Of a stretch of 8,989 bases of DNA, positions 1 to 6,889 are shown piece after piece (the stretch's first letter is position 1; each line of letters begins with the position of its first letter). A program made the position numbers and the translations under genes. The notes under the pieces are model-generated. The model was not told the origin of the DNA, searched no databases, and worked only from the letters and a program-made list of their open reading frames with translations. Origin of the DNA: a bacterium (GTDB taxonomy: Bacteria; Bacteroidota; Bacteroidia; Bacteroidales; Bacteroidaceae); NCBI GenBank assembly GCA_004562975.1, contig SFQP01000079.1:1-8989 (forward strand), given 5' to 3'.

Positions 1-97
1 CAGTGATGCTGATAATCCAGGCAAGAACAGAGTAAACATCTACCTCTTTTATACATAAATCCTTTCCAAGGACTTTATAAGCGCAACCATTAACTAC

Positions 98-158
98 ATC
101 CTTAATTCCGCAACACTTTATTATACTTTATTTATCCTTAATTCCGCAACACTTTATT
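98..158. repeat. Tandem direct repeat, 25-bp identical units, 36-bp period
   Basis: A 25-bp sequence beginning ATCCTTAATTCCGCAACAC occurs at 98-122 and again, identically, at 134-158. An AT-rich 11-bp segment separates the copies. The identity stops abruptly on both sides. Two copies are not enough to call a CRISPR array, and an 11-bp spacer is too short for one. It is most simply a local tandem duplication in non-coding DNA, although paired binding sites for a regulator are possible. Confidence 0.8.
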
Positions 159-165
159 TATAAGT

Positions 166-192
166 TCCTGAGCAACAAAAAGTTGCTCAGGA
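166..192. other. Perfect 11-bp stem-loop without a U-tract
   Basis: TCCTGAGCAAC at 166-176 pairs exactly with GTTGCTCAGGA at 182-192 around an AAAAA loop (TTTTT on the other strand). A stem this regular in an AT-rich spacer suggests an RNA structure. Neither side has the run of T expected of a classical intrinsic terminator: the plus side continues TTGTGCCATG and the minus side ACTTATAAAT. It may end a transcript from a gene to the left of the window, or be a folded or processed 3' end. Its role is unknown. Confidence 0.5.
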
Positions 193-568
193 TTGTGCCA
201 TGTCAGATTTTTCACTTATCGTAATGTTGCAATTCAAAACAAGCATAAATCGTAACAAGACATTGCAAATGTGCACATAAAATCAGAAAAACTCACACCT
301 TTTGGAGGAATTTTTTCAATCATGGAGCAATTGATGAAGTCCCGATGTTCATCACCACGCTTTGGACATAGACGAGCAAGCTGCCTCGTCGCACGTGCTA
401 CAATATTCTATGTGTATATCTCTAACTAAGCGAAAAGTATCGATTGCGCTGCTTCCGAGTTGTGCGATTATGCTTCCGGGTTATAAGTTCATGAGGTCAT
501 AGAGCCGGTGCTCACATGGCACAAACATGGCATACTGCCTCGTAGCCTGCCTTTACGGCTCCGTGGCC

Positions 569-2929
569 TCAACGCGTGAGTTTGCCGATGGTGGAGGTGA
601 GGCGGCTGCCAATGCCGATGGTATAGCCCTGCGTGCAGCTGACCACGCGGTTGAAAGTGTCGGCAATGAGGAGCACGGGATAGTCGCCGGACTTCATGAG
701 GCCGCTCTGCTCCATGTCGCGGCGGACACTGCCGTCGGCATCCACACCGAAAGAAACGGTGGAGGGAAGATTGGTGAACTCGGCGCGGTTTTTCTGGAAA
801 CGGGCATAGGCTTCCTCGGAAGAGAAGAGCAACACGATGGGACGGCCCCAGGCTTCGAGCGCAGCACGCTGCTTCTCCAAATCGTGCAACACGTGGTTGC
901 TCGGTTCGTGGTTGGGACGCAAGAGCCCCACCACGAAGTAGCCGCGCCCGGTGGCGGAAAGGAGCGAACGAAGGCCGCCAACGGATGGGTCGAGGAAACG
1001 GTTCTCACTGTTGAACGTGCCGATGACCTGCACGGCGGTTTCGTCCGTCCGCATCACCAAAGGTTCGGTGCGGTCGGTACCTGCGGCCAGTGGGAACACG
1101 GAGAGGCGGGCCAACACGGAGCCGTCGGCCAAACGCGTACCGGTGGTGAGAAGATAGTCGCCGGGATGGACCGAAGCCTTGCGACGGAAGGTGCTTTTCC
1201 ACGTGTCGGTCTCAGGATAGTTTTGCAGTACGGGACTGCCGTTTTGCAGGCGGCTGAGAGTAAAATGGTGGTAGTAAGCGGGATTTTCCATGTACTGCCG
1301 GGGCGTGTAGTCTAAGGTGAGGCGGGCGGCGGCAGGGTCTATGGCCGACTTCCCGGCAACAGCAGGTTGCAGGCTGGCAGTCTGCCATTTGGCGGTGTGC
1401 TCGGAAGGCACGCCTTTCTTTTCGTCTAATACCACATACTGCGCCTGCCCCGTGACTTCATCGATGCGGGCGGGAATGCCGTGCGAACGGCAGAGTGCCA
1501 CGAAGAGCAGTTTGCGGTTGGGCAGGTCGGCTCGTCTTCCCTCCAAGGCCCGGGCCGGCGAGAGGGGATAGCCCAAGGGATTGCGCTCGGTGTTGTCGAT
1601 GATGTGGGAGGTTATCCACGCTGCCAGGGCCTCGGGGCCTTCCTGCACAGCATGCTCCACCTCGGCAGGGAGTTTCTCCAAATCTGCCAACCACGTACTG
1701 AGCTGTTCACCGGCAATGCGCGGCGAGTAAAGGTAACGGTAGAGGAACTGCTGCTCGTCCTCGGGCAGGGGCTGGCTGAGTTCGGTGTGGAGATGGCGAA
1801 GGTGGCTGCGCAGCACGGAGAGGGAGAAGTCGCGCAAGTCTTTGTCGGTAAGGGTGCGGAGGAGTTGGAGCGTGGAACGGTCAGGCTGTTCGGAGAGCAG
1901 AGCGTAGAGGTTGCGCCAGTTGCCGCACGATTTGACGACGAACGGACGGATTTCCTCAAAAGGCAACTTCTGATGCTCGCACCAACGGAGGGTGGAAACG
2001 GAGTCGGGGAAGGAACGCACATAGGCGGTGCGCAGGGCATCCTCCTCGGCCAACCTTCGGGCGTTGCGGGCGGCAGCGGCCTCGGAAACCTGAGGCAGGC
2101 TGGCCGAGCCCTCGGGCGGCGTGATATTCAACTCCTCGGTGAACGCCTCGCCGCTGCGACGGGTGAGTTTCACCACAATGCCTTCCGACCCGGCACGGAA
2201 TTTCTCAAAACCATAGGCATCGGCCTGCGAAGCCCACGCCACAAGGTCGCCCAAACCGGTGAGGATGGATGCCTGGCCCTGGGCATTGGCGCGCGTGCGC
2301 TGCACAGTGTACAGCTCGGCATAGTTGTACACCTTGAACTCGACCACTGCACCGGGACAGGGTTTGCCTTGCGCATCGACCACGGTGATGGTGGTGCGCG
2401 CGGTGCTGGCGTAGTGGGGCGTAACATTGATTTCCGTGAAACAGGGGTTGGCGGCCATGATATCCTCCTGTCCACGGTAACGGCCAAAGACCTTGGTGTG
2501 CATCAGCATTCCGCGTGAGGCGGGCTGGTTAAACCATCCCAAGTCAAGCACGGCCTCCGGCTCACAAGCACCGAGGAAGTGCCAAGCTCCGTCAGCCCAG
2601 GCTTCTACCCAGGCGTGGTTGTCGTCGGTATGTGCCCAACGCGGGGTGTACACCTGCCGCGCCGGGATGCCCACGGTGCGGAGGGCAGCGACGGTGAGGG
2701 TGCTCTCCTCGCCGCAACGCCCCGTGGCGGTCTGGAGGGTGGCCATGGGAGAGGAGGTGCGGGCATCGGAGGGCTGGTAGGTGACGTGTTCGTGACACCA
2801 ATGGTTGATTTCCAGCACGGCATCGCTCATGCTCAACCCTTTGACGCGCTCCTTGAGCTCGTTGTAGTAGGTGGTGCGGAATTTGTCGAGGCTCTCGTTG
2901 CATAAAGGAACTGGAGAGCGGTGCGGCAT
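569..2929 (-). CDS. Transglutaminase-like domain protein, main open frame (5' end disrupted)
   Basis: This is the body of a secreted or periplasmic transglutaminase-superfamily protein of a type I recall from Bacteroides and Prevotella. Substrate and reaction are unknown; such domains may be proteases, amidases or cross-linking enzymes. Residues ~38-130 form the catalytic core: C72 in GRCGEEST, H105 in DDNHAWVEAW, and E123 in GACEPE where the third (Asp) triad residue normally stands. Residues ~172-255 look like an Ig or carboxypeptidase-regulatory-type beta domain (ITVVDAQGKPCPGAVVEFKV). A helical stretch follows (~285-420). Residues ~430-505 look like a second, degenerate transglutaminase core (RKLLFVALCRSHGIPAR) lacking the nucleophilic Cys. 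The C-terminus (~630-786) resembles a thioredoxin-like fold without CxxC. The ATG at 2927-2929 is only the first in this frame: its first ten residues look non-native, and the genuine N-terminus with signal peptide lies upstream in another frame (start 3087). The gene is therefore probably inactive, or the sequence carries an error. The family call is firm, the start is not. Confidence 0.8.
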   Translation of the reverse strand: MPHRSPVPLCNESLDKFRTTYYNELKERVKGLSMSDAVLEINHWCHEHVTYQPSDARTSSPMATLQTATGRCGEESTLTVAALRTVGIPARQVYTPRWAHTDDNHAWVEAWADGAWHFLGACEPEAVLDLGWFNQPASRGMLMHTKVFGRYRGQEDIMAANPCFTEINVTPHYASTARTTITVVDAQGKPCPGAVVEFKVYNYAELYTVQRTRANAQGQASILTGLGDLVAWASQADAYGFEKFRAGSEGIVVKLTRRSGEAFTEELNITPPEGSASLPQVSEAAAARNARRLAEEDALRTAYVRSFPDSVSTLRWCEHQKLPFEEIRPFVVKSCGNWRNLYALLSEQPDRSTLQLLRTLTDKDLRDFSLSVLRSHLRHLHTELSQPLPEDEQQFLYRYLYSPRIAGEQLSTWLADLEKLPAEVEHAVQEGPEALAAWITSHIIDNTERNPLGYPLSPARALEGRRADLPNRKLLFVALCRSHGIPARIDEVTGQAQYVVLDEKKGVPSEHTAKWQTASLQPAVAGKSAIDPAAARLTLDYTPRQYMENPAYYHHFTLSRLQNGSPVLQNYPETDTWKSTFRRKASVHPGDYLLTTGTRLADGSVLARLSVFPLAAGTDRTEPLVMRTDETAVQVIGTFNSENRFLDPSVGGLRSLLSATGRGYFVVGLLRPNHEPSNHVLHDLEKQRAALEAWGRPIVLLFSSEEAYARFQKNRAEFTNLPSTVSFGVDADGSVRRDMEQSGLMKSGDYPVLLIADTFNRVVSCTQGYTIGIGSRLTSTIGKLTR

Positions 2930-3087
2930 TCGTCGTCAACAGGAAGTGCCTGAAGGCTGTCGGGCTTGGACAATGCGGAGAGTTCTACCCTGCGCATTTC
3001 AAAGTCATTGCGTATCTGATGGGCGGTCTGGGCGGTGCCGCTCAACGAACCCAAGGAAAGACAACAAAGGATTAAGGATTTCTTCAT
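2833..3087 (-). pseudogene. 5' fragment of the transglutaminase gene: signal peptide and N-terminus, then out of frame
   Basis: This 84-codon frame starts with an ATG at 3085-3087. It encodes a typical Sec signal peptide (MKKSLILCCLSLGSLSGTAQ, likely cut after the GTA at 17-19) and continues as plausible mature N-terminus to ECRTALQFLYA (residues 53-63, ending at 2899). In relatives as I remember them, LYA is followed by about 50 residues that begin YMPLSD and end in VNNENLDSAR. Here LYA is followed by out-of-frame residues (TRASTNSAPP), while NESLDKF appears directly in the neighbouring frame at 2899. A deletion whose length is not a multiple of three would produce exactly this. The two frames together (569-3087) represent one broken gene. 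The start at 3087 is supported by the signal peptide and by a promoter about 36 bp upstream. Confidence is high for the frame disruption and moderate for the deletion size. Confidence 0.75.
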
Positions 3088-3122
3088 ATGAAAAATAAGC
3101 TGGTTTCTGACAGAAAACGCTG

Positions 3123-3130
3123 CAAATATA
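3123..3130 (-). promoter_or_regulatory. Bacteroidota -7 element upstream of the transglutaminase gene
   Basis: On the minus strand this reads TATATTTG, an exact match to the Bacteroidota primary sigma factor -7 consensus TAnnTTTG. It lies 35 bp upstream of the ATG at 3087, giving an expected leader of about 28 nt. No clear TTG element stands at the usual 19-21 bp further upstream, so the -33 box is weak. It also supports 3087, rather than 2929, as the original start of the gene. Confidence 0.55.
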
Positions 3131-3235
3131 GGGATTTATCGCTTTTTGCATAAACAGCAAGGCACGGGGAATGCCATTATGGCATTTCAGCGGCTATGTC
3201 CTTGGCAAAACACAGGGGGTGTTACACACTGACAG

Positions 3236-3278
3236 GAAAACACAAAGGCTGCCGGCAAACAGGGTGCTGCCGGCAGCC
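3236..3278 (-). terminator. Intrinsic terminator of hppA
   Basis: The minus strand reads GGCTGCCGGCA (3278-3268), a 10-nt loop, then TGCCGGCAGCC (3257-3247): a perfect, GC-rich 11-bp stem. It is followed by TTTGTGTTTTCC. The stem begins 24 bp after the hppA stop codon. This is a classical rho-independent terminator, and it separates hppA from the transglutaminase gene on the same strand. Confidence 0.85.
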
Positions 3279-3302
3279 ATATTCTTTTCGTGCAAAAACA
3301 GG

Positions 3303-5501
3303 TCAGAGCAAACTCCACACAACGGTGAGGCCGGCCATGACAATGCTAACCATGCTCATGAGCTTGATGAGGATGTTCAGGCTGGGGCCGGAGGTGTCCT
3401 TAAAGGGGTCGCCCACGGTGTCGCCCACAACGGTGGCCTTGTGGACATCGGAGCCCTTGCCGCCGAAATGGCCTTCCTCCACATATTTCTTCGCGTTGTC
3501 CCACGCGCCACCAGCATTGGCCATGAACACAGCCAGCACAAATCCGGCACTGAGGCCGCCAATGAGCAGGCCAAGTACGCCACTGACTCCGAAAATCAAG
3601 CCCACACCGATGGGAATGACGATGGCCAGCAACGAAGGCCAAACCATTTCGCGTTGGGCCGCTTTGGTGGAAATCATGACGCAGCGGCCATAGTCCGGCT
3701 CTGCCTGACCGGTCATGATGCCCTTTATCTCACGGAACTGACGACGCACTTCGTCGACCATTTTACCGGCGGCGCGACCCACGGCGTTCATGGTGAGGCC
3801 GCAGAAGACGAAGGCCATCATCGCACCTATAAACATTCCTGACAGGACTTTGGGGTTCATCAATGTGACATCGTAGTAAACCATGAAATCCTGCATGGTG
3901 GCCTGTGCCACGGCTACGGTGCGTCCGCCGATTTCAAGCGTATGCGTGCCGATACGTTCCAGTCCGATGCGTACCTCCTCCACATAGGAGGCCAGCAGGG
4001 CCAGACCGGTAAGCGCGGCGGAACCGATGGCAAACCCCTTGCCCGTGGCGGCGGTGGTATTGCCCAACGAGTCAAGGGCGTCGGTGCGTTGGCGCACTTC
4101 CTCGCCAAGCCCGCTCATCTCGGCGTTGCCACCAGCATTGTCGGCAATGGGTCCGTAGGCATCAGTGGCCAAGGTGATGCCCAGGGTGGAGAGCATGCCG
4201 ACAGCGGCCATACCAATGCCGTAAAGTCCCATGGAGATATTGGAAAACTCACCGCCCGAAGCCAACAGGTAGGAGGCGATGATACCTAAAACTACGGCCA
4301 GCACGGGTACGGCGGTAGAGAGCATACCCAGACCCAAACCGGAGATGATGACCGTGGCGGCACCCGTCTGACCACTCTCCGAAACGCGACGGGTGGGACG
4401 GTAGGACTGCGAAGTGAAGTACTCTGTGGCTTGGCCGATAATGGTGCCGACGACAAGACCTACGACAACCGTGCAACCCATCTGCCACCAGCAGTCAAGC
4501 CCCAAGAGCCACAACACGCCGAACGAGCCTGCGGCCATGAGGAGGCTGCTGAGCAATGTACCGGAGGAAAGAGAACGGAGCAAGGCGCGGATGTCGGCAT
4601 CCTCGCGGGTGCGTACGGAATAAATGCCTATGATGGAGAAGAGTATGCCGATGGCCGCGATGAGCATAGGGGCAACCACAGCGCGAAGCTGCATATTTAC
4701 ATTGTCGGAAATCATATAAGCGGCGGCACCGAGGGAGGCCGTGGCCAGGATGGAACCGCAGTAGGATTCGTAGAGGTCGGCTCCCATGCCGGCCACGTCG
4801 CCCACATTGTCGCCCACATTGTCGGCTATCGTGGCAGGGTTGCGCGGGTCATCCTCGGGGATGTCGGCCTCCACCTTGCCCACGAGGTCGGCACCGACAT
4901 CCGCCGCCTTGGTATAAATGCCACCGCCAACACGGGCAAAAAGTGCCTGGGTGGAAGCACCCATGCCGAAGGTCAGCATGGTGGTGGTGATGATGCAGAG
5001 CTTGGTCGTGGGGAGGCTGCCGTCGGGAATGACGGCGCTGAGCAGAAGATACCAGAAAGAGATGTCAAGCAAGCCCAGTCCTACAACGACCAGTCCCATA
5101 ACGGCTCCGCTGCGGAAGGCTATGCGCAAGCCGCCGTTGAGCGAGGTGCGCGCAGCATGGGCTGTGCGGGCGGAAGCAGCGGTGGCCGTCTTCATGCCCA
5201 GATAGCCGGCCAGGCCGGAGAAGAAACCGCCTGTGAGAAAGGCAATGGGAACCCAGGCGTTCTGCACGTGGAAGACATAGGCCATGATGGCAAAGAGAAG
5301 GGAGAGGCAGACGAAAACCAAAGCCACGATTTTGTACTGCTGGCGCAGGTAGGACATGGCACCCTTGCGTACAGCGGAGGCGATGTACTGCATCCGTTCG
5401 GTGCCTTCAGACTGGGTTTTCATGTCGCGGTAGAAGTGCCACGCAAAAAGCAAGGCCACCACGGACGCTATAGGAACGAGCCAAAAGAGTTGTGTTTCCA
5501 T
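3303..5501 (-). CDS. hppA: Membrane-bound ion-translocating pyrophosphatase
   Basis: This integral membrane enzyme splits inorganic pyrophosphate into two phosphates and uses the energy to pump Na+ and/or H+ out of the cytoplasm. At 732 residues it is of normal family length, with many hydrophobic segments throughout. Catalytic motifs are intact: [11 protein letters not shown] (201-211), [19 protein letters not shown] (217-235), [18 protein letters not shown] (447-464), and near the C-terminus [10 protein letters not shown] followed by [30 protein letters not shown] (480-489) has Ala at 484 and Gly at 487, where K+-independent enzymes carry Lys and Thr, so K+ dependence is expected. E245 in [10 protein letters not shown] sits at the gate-glutamate position of Na+-pumping members. 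Bacteroides enzymes of this clade are known to pump both Na+ and H+, so a dual pump is the best guess. The ATG at 5499-5501 gives the usual hydrophobic N-terminus. The gene is monocistronic by its terminator. Confidence 0.96.
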   Translation of the reverse strand: METQLFWLVPIASVVALLFAWHFYRDMKTQSEGTERMQYIASAVRKGAMSYLRQQYKIVALVFVCLSLLFAIMAYVFHVQNAWVPIAFLTGGFFSGLAGYLGMKTATAASARTAHAARTSLNGGLRIAFRSGAVMGLVVVGLGLLDISFWYLLLSAVIPDGSLPTTKLCIITTTMLTFGMGASTQALFARVGGGIYTKAADVGADLVGKVEADIPEDDPRNPATIADNVGDNVGDVAGMGADLYESYCGSILATASLGAAAYMISDNVNMQLRAVVAPMLIAAIGILFSIIGIYSVRTREDADIRALLRSLSSGTLLSSLLMAAGSFGVLWLLGLDCWWQMGCTVVVGLVVGTIIGQATEYFTSQSYRPTRRVSESGQTGAATVIISGLGLGMLSTAVPVLAVVLGIIASYLLASGGEFSNISMGLYGIGMAAVGMLSTLGITLATDAYGPIADNAGGNAEMSGLGEEVRQRTDALDSLGNTTAATGKGFAIGSAALTGLALLASYVEEVRIGLERIGTHTLEIGGRTVAVAQATMQDFMVYYDVTLMNPKVLSGMFIGAMMAFVFCGLTMNAVGRAAGKMVDEVRRQFREIKGIMTGQAEPDYGRCVMISTKAAQREMVWPSLLAIVIPIGVGLIFGVSGVLGLLIGGLSAGFVLAVFMANAGGAWDNAKKYVEEGHFGGKGSDVHKATVVGDTVGDPFKDTSGPSLNILIKLMSMVSIVMAGLTVVWSLL

Positions 5502-5564
5502 ATAAAAATTAGATTGATTGGGAAAAAGGATGAAACATCGATGCCGAAAGCAGGGACTGCATGG

Positions 5565-5595
5565 CGAAATTAGCCATTTACCTCTTCCTAATCAA
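5565..5595 (-). promoter_or_regulatory. Probable hppA promoter
   Basis: On the minus strand, TAATTTCG at 5572-5565 is one mismatch from the Bacteroidota -7 consensus TAnnTTTG. A TTG at 5595-5593 lies exactly 20 bp upstream of it, the standard -33 spacing. The predicted leader is about 57 nt before the ATG at 5501. The -33 TTG sits inside one arm of a 9-bp inverted repeat (AGATTGATT, 5511-5519 and 5590-5598). Confidence 0.4.
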
Positions 5596-5737
5596 TCTCG
5601 GAATATTAAAAAAAGTTGACACCGGACAGAAACGGGAAAAGAGACATTTTTTGCGAAAGTCAGGTGTCAGGAATTGGGGCTGGTGGATGATACCGAAAGC
5701 GAATCTTTCAGCGAAGTACAAACTACGGCTGCTGTTG

Positions 5738-6553
5738 TCAGACGGTATCTGCGCGTTTGGTAAGTTCCCAGAAAGCTACAGCGGCAGCAGCGGCCACATT
5801 GAGGGAGTCGACCTGATGGGACATGGGGATACGCACCACGTAGTCGGCACGGCGGATGGTTTCGGCGGAAAGGCCGTCGCCCTCAGTACCCATGACGATG
5901 GCCAAACGGGGCTCGCGCCGCAGGTCTGGGTGGTCGATACTGACAGAATGTCGCGTCAGTGCCATGGCAGCGGTGCGGAAACCCAACTCGCGCAACTGGG
6001 CAAGTTCTGCATCGACCCATGTCCACGGCACCAAAAAGACGGAGCCCATGGAAACGCGCACGGCACGCCGGTTGAAAGGGTCGCAGGAAGTGGGCGTGAG
6101 CAGTACGGCATCAATGCCCAATGCGGCAGCCGAACGGAAAATGGCTCCGATGTTGGTGGTGTCGACAACGCCGTCAATGACTACCACGCGCCGCGCCCCG
6201 GCACATACTGCCGAAACGGGCACAGGACGTGGGCGGCGCATGGCGCAAAGCACGCCACGCGTGAGGGTGTAGCCGGTCAGACTGGCCAACAGCTCGCGCG
6301 AACCGGTATAGACGGGCACCGCCTGGGGCAAACGCGAAACGATGTCGGCCGCATCGCCGTCAATATGGCGCCGCTCGCACAGCAAGGCCAACGGTTCCAT
6401 GCCGGCATCCAAAGCCACGCGGATTACCTTGGGACTTTCGGCGATGAAGATTCCGCCTGCGAGGTCTAATTTGTTGCGTAACTGGGCTTCGGTGAGCGAA
6501 GAGAACATTTCCACTCCCGGCTCCTGAAGCGATTGTATCTCAATAACGGGCAT
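5738..6553 (-). CDS. TrmH/SpoU-family RNA 2'-O-ribose methyltransferase
   Basis: This SPOUT-fold enzyme transfers a methyl group from S-adenosylmethionine to a ribose 2'-OH in tRNA or rRNA. The protein has 271 residues, standard for the two-domain form. Residues ~25-110 form the substrate-binding domain (SpoU_sub_bind type), and ~121-265 the knotted catalytic domain. All three family motifs are present: motif 1 at 126-140 (IDGVVDTTNIGAIFR, with N134 and R140), motif 2 at 217-229 (LAIVMGTEGDGLS, with E224), and motif 3 at 242-253 (IPMSHQVDSLNV, with S250, L251 and N252). The exact target, such as 23S rRNA in an RlmB-like role or tRNA, cannot be read from sequence, so no gene symbol is given. 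The start at 6551-6553 leaves a short N-terminal helix before the binding domain. It is divergent from dnaK and 236 bp upstream of hppA, so probably its own transcription unit. I see no strong terminator behind it. Confidence 0.93.
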   Translation of the reverse strand: MPVIEIQSLQEPGVEMFSSLTEAQLRNKLDLAGGIFIAESPKVIRVALDAGMEPLALLCERRHIDGDAADIVSRLPQAVPVYTGSRELLASLTGYTLTRGVLCAMRRPRPVPVSAVCAGARRVVVIDGVVDTTNIGAIFRSAAALGIDAVLLTPTSCDPFNRRAVRVSMGSVFLVPWTWVDAELAQLRELGFRTAAMALTRHSVSIDHPDLRREPRLAIVMGTEGDGLSAETIRRADYVVRIPMSHQVDSLNVAAAAAVAFWELTKRADTV

Positions 6554-6647
6554 AACTAAATCTTTGATAAAAAAAGTGACGGTATGGCACGGTGTTCAAA
6601 TAGGACAGACTTTACATAAGGTTGGCTGCATTCGGCATAACTCAAGC

Positions 6648-6755
6648 GAGCTTGGCTCTGCTCTCTTTCTTCCGTACACCTATTATATAATTAAGGCATA
6701 AACTGCACGCACTATGTAGTACAATGGTTGTGCCAGTGAGAGCAAAGCCAAGCTT
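6648..6755. repeat. Inverted pair of short repeats between the methyltransferase gene and dnaK
   Basis: GAGCTTGGCTCTGCTCTC at 6648-6665 and GAGAGCAAAGCCAAGCTT at 6738-6755 are inverted copies matching at 16 of 18 positions, 72 bp apart. The similarity goes further in a broken way. Both copies are preceded, in their own orientation, by GCATAA: directly in the right copy, and after a 9-bp insertion (CTCAAGCGA, with the G continuing the arm) in the left copy. That pattern suggests two diverged copies of one short element rather than a chance palindrome. I have a recollection, not verified, of similar GCATTCGGCATAACTCAAGC sequences scattered between Bacteroidales genes. In minus-strand RNA the arms could pair over 17 positions, one of them a G-U pair. 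Confidence 0.7.
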
Positions 6756-6758
6756 ATG

Positions 6759-6786
6759 CAAAATTACGCGGATTTTCAAAAAACAA
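6759..6786 (-). promoter_or_regulatory. Candidate promoter for the RNA methyltransferase gene
   Basis: The minus strand reads TAATTTTG at 6766-6759, an exact match to the Bacteroidota -7 consensus TAnnTTTG. A TTG at 6786-6784 lies 17 bp upstream, slightly short of the usual 19-21 bp. Transcription would start near 6752, at the edge of the right repeat arm, and give a leader of about 200 nt that includes both inverted repeat copies. That long distance lowers confidence that this is the main promoter. Confidence 0.3.
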
Positions 6787-6881
6787 CCGTTTGCAGCTGT
6801 ATTTCTTGGCAGGAATTGGTTCTTCCATGCCCCCTTGTGCATTTTTGTCAGGCTGTCAGTGATAAAATTTTATTGGAGTTT

Positions 6882-6889
6882 TATGTTTG
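6882..6889 (+). promoter_or_regulatory. Bacteroidota -7 element of the dnaK promoter
   Basis: TATGTTTG at 6882-6889 matches the TAnnTTTG consensus exactly and lies 84 bp upstream of the dnaK ATG. Transcription would begin near 6895. No good TTG box is found at the expected distance upstream. The leader contains a short palindrome, TCCCTT-CA-AAGGGA (6917-6930), and then a very A-rich run up to the start codon. I see no CIRCE operator (TTAGCACTC-N9-GAGTGCTAA), so HrcA-type control is not indicated. Confidence 0.5.

Larger units (their letters stand above)
1..568. other. AT-rich intergenic region, no convincing gene
   Basis: This 568-bp stretch lies downstream of the transglutaminase gene. It is AT-rich up to about 320 and more mixed after that. 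It holds a tandem direct repeat (98-158), a stem-loop (166-192), an imperfect palindrome (371-390) next to the perfect palindrome GCACGTGC (391-398), and a degenerate repeat pair CGATT..GCTTCCGRGTT (441-461 and 465-482). Open frames here are short, at most about 60 codons, and I recognise none of them. Two very short plus-strand frames open at the left edge stop at 33-35 and 56-58. Either could be the tail of a gene lying to the left, but they are too short to judge. I see no clear terminator directly after the transglutaminase stop codon at 569-571. Confidence 0.6.

Noticed and set aside
2..58. C-terminal tail of a gene entering from the left (plus-strand frame ending in TAA at 56-58, or another ending at 33-35)
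   Set aside because: Eighteen and about ten codons are too few to recognise, and two frames compete.
98..158. CRISPR array
   Set aside because: Only two repeat units with an 11-bp spacer, and no cas genes in the window.
158..495. Similar 15-mers TTATAAGTTCNTGAG at 158-172 and 481-495
   Set aside because: One mismatch in fifteen AT-rich bases is within chance expectation for a 9-kb window.
527..1315. Long plus-strand open frame (262 codons) opposite the transglutaminase gene
   Set aside because: It lies antisense to a gene with clear domains, has low-complexity Gly/Ala/His-rich composition and no recognisable motif. Long antisense frames are expected opposite GC-rich codons.
1481..2518. 345-codon plus-strand open frame
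   Set aside because: It is also antisense to the transglutaminase body, without family motifs or a plausible start context.
2890..2910. Programmed ribosomal frameshift in the transglutaminase gene
   Set aside because: No slippery heptamer is present at the junction (TTCCTTTATGCAACG), and a whole protein segment seems to be missing as well, which frameshifting would not explain.
4431..5573. 380-codon plus-strand open frame antisense to hppA
   Set aside because: Its translation is rich in Gly, His and Ala, typical of a reverse-strand reading of conserved membrane-protein codons. hppA is unambiguous on the other strand.
5561..6469. 302-codon plus-strand open frame antisense to the RNA methyltransferase
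   Set aside because: The methyltransferase on the minus strand has all three family motifs, and this frame has none.
6642..6842. 66-codon minus-strand frame in the intergenic region
   Set aside because: It covers both arms of the inverted repeat and candidate promoter elements, and shows no recognisable protein family.
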